NCBI GenBank assembly: GCA_910588595.1 | Contig: CAJUQU010000289.1 | Location: 1-5,237, forward strand | Direction of reading: 5' to 3' | From: an uncultured Lachnospiraceae bacterium | Lineage (GTDB): Bacteria > Bacillota_A > Clostridia > Lachnospirales > Lachnospiraceae | Length of the DNA stretch: 5,237 bases | Shown: positions 5,065 through 5,237 of the stretch, in pieces | Layout: each line of letters starts with the position of its first letter | How positions within the stretch are numbered: position 1 is the first letter of the stretch | Notes under the pieces: generated by a model | Seen by the model: only the letters and a program-made list of their open reading frames with translations | What the model was told of the DNA's origin: nothing | The model's database searches: none | Translations under genes and position numbers: made by a program

Positions 5065-5237
5065 ATGGATTTATTGTTGGCAGAAGCAAATTCAGCGGCG
5101 GTAGCAGCGGAACCAGGAGCTATGAGTATGATAACGCTTGTAGCGATGTTGGTATTTTGGTTTGGTATTATGTATTTTCTGATGATTCGTCCTCAGAGAA
5201 AAGAGCAGAAGAAGAAAGCTGCACTTATTAATTCGGT
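5065..5237 (+). CDS. yajC: preprotein translocase subunit YajC (5' part, cut by window edge)
   Basis: Fifty-seven codons are present and the frame is open to the edge. The usual protein is about 85-120 residues, so roughly half is seen. YajC is the small single-pass membrane partner of SecD and SecF, which assist the SecYEG translocon. Visible parts are a short Ala-rich, mildly acidic N-terminus (6-19), one membrane segment (about 22-41), and the family hallmark FLMIRPQRKEQKKK (38-51) directly after it. The positive charges after the helix agree with the known N-out/C-in topology. It has its own promoter at 4991-5019 and follows tgt, the usual neighbour. secD and secF are expected downstream but are outside the window. 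Confidence 0.93.
   Translation, partial: MDLLLAEANSAAVAAEPGAMSMITLVAMLVFWFGIMYFLMIRPQRKEQKKKAALINS

Noticed and set aside
1..5237. Mobile element, CRISPR array, defence system or other undescribed multi-gene system
   Set aside because: All sizeable genes are conserved housekeeping families with intact motifs; no spaced repeats, transposase motifs or unexplained clustered genes were found.

Overview
The window looks like an ordinary chromosomal segment from a low-to-moderate GC Firmicute, most likely a Clostridia/Lachnospiraceae-type gut anaerobe. The reasons are strong AGGAGG-type ribosome binding sites, very AT-rich intergenic stretches with sigma-A-like promoters, hairpin terminators, and protein sequences of Firmicute character. 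The lineage is an inference from style, not from a search.

Layout from left to right. Positions 1-51 may be the 3' tail of an upstream gene. A promoter and strong RBS then lead into a seven-bladed beta-propeller lactonase-family gene (135-1190, +). This gene converges on aroC, chorismate synthase (2354-1239, -), and the two share a perfect 16-bp hairpin that can terminate transcription in both directions and overlaps the aroC stop codon. A 329-bp AT-rich divergent intergenic region (2355-2683) holds a very good aroC promoter on the minus strand and several candidate plus-strand promoters, plus a short tandem repeat. Rightward follow a membrane-anchored M15-family (VanY-like) D,D-carboxypeptidase/peptidase (2684-3724), a hairpin terminator or attenuator, tgt (tRNA-guanine transglycosylase, 3792-4922) and the start of yajC (5065 onward, cut by the window edge). 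A well-formed promoter sits directly before yajC.

The genes do not form one pathway. AroC completes the shikimate pathway, the M15 peptidase probably trims cell-wall peptides, Tgt inserts the queuosine precursor into tRNA, and YajC is the small accessory subunit of the SecDF translocase. The tgt-yajC order is a common bacterial arrangement, usually continuing into secD/secF, which would lie beyond the right edge. In three genes the SD sequence moves the start to an internal ATG (135, 2354 and 3792), downstream of the longest possible reading.

I found no mobile element, CRISPR array, tRNA/rRNA gene or recognisable riboswitch, and no convincing undescribed system. The points worth a second look are regulatory architecture (overlapping divergent promoters, terminators touching neighbouring genes) and the unusual tandem hydrophobic N-terminus of the M15 peptidase.
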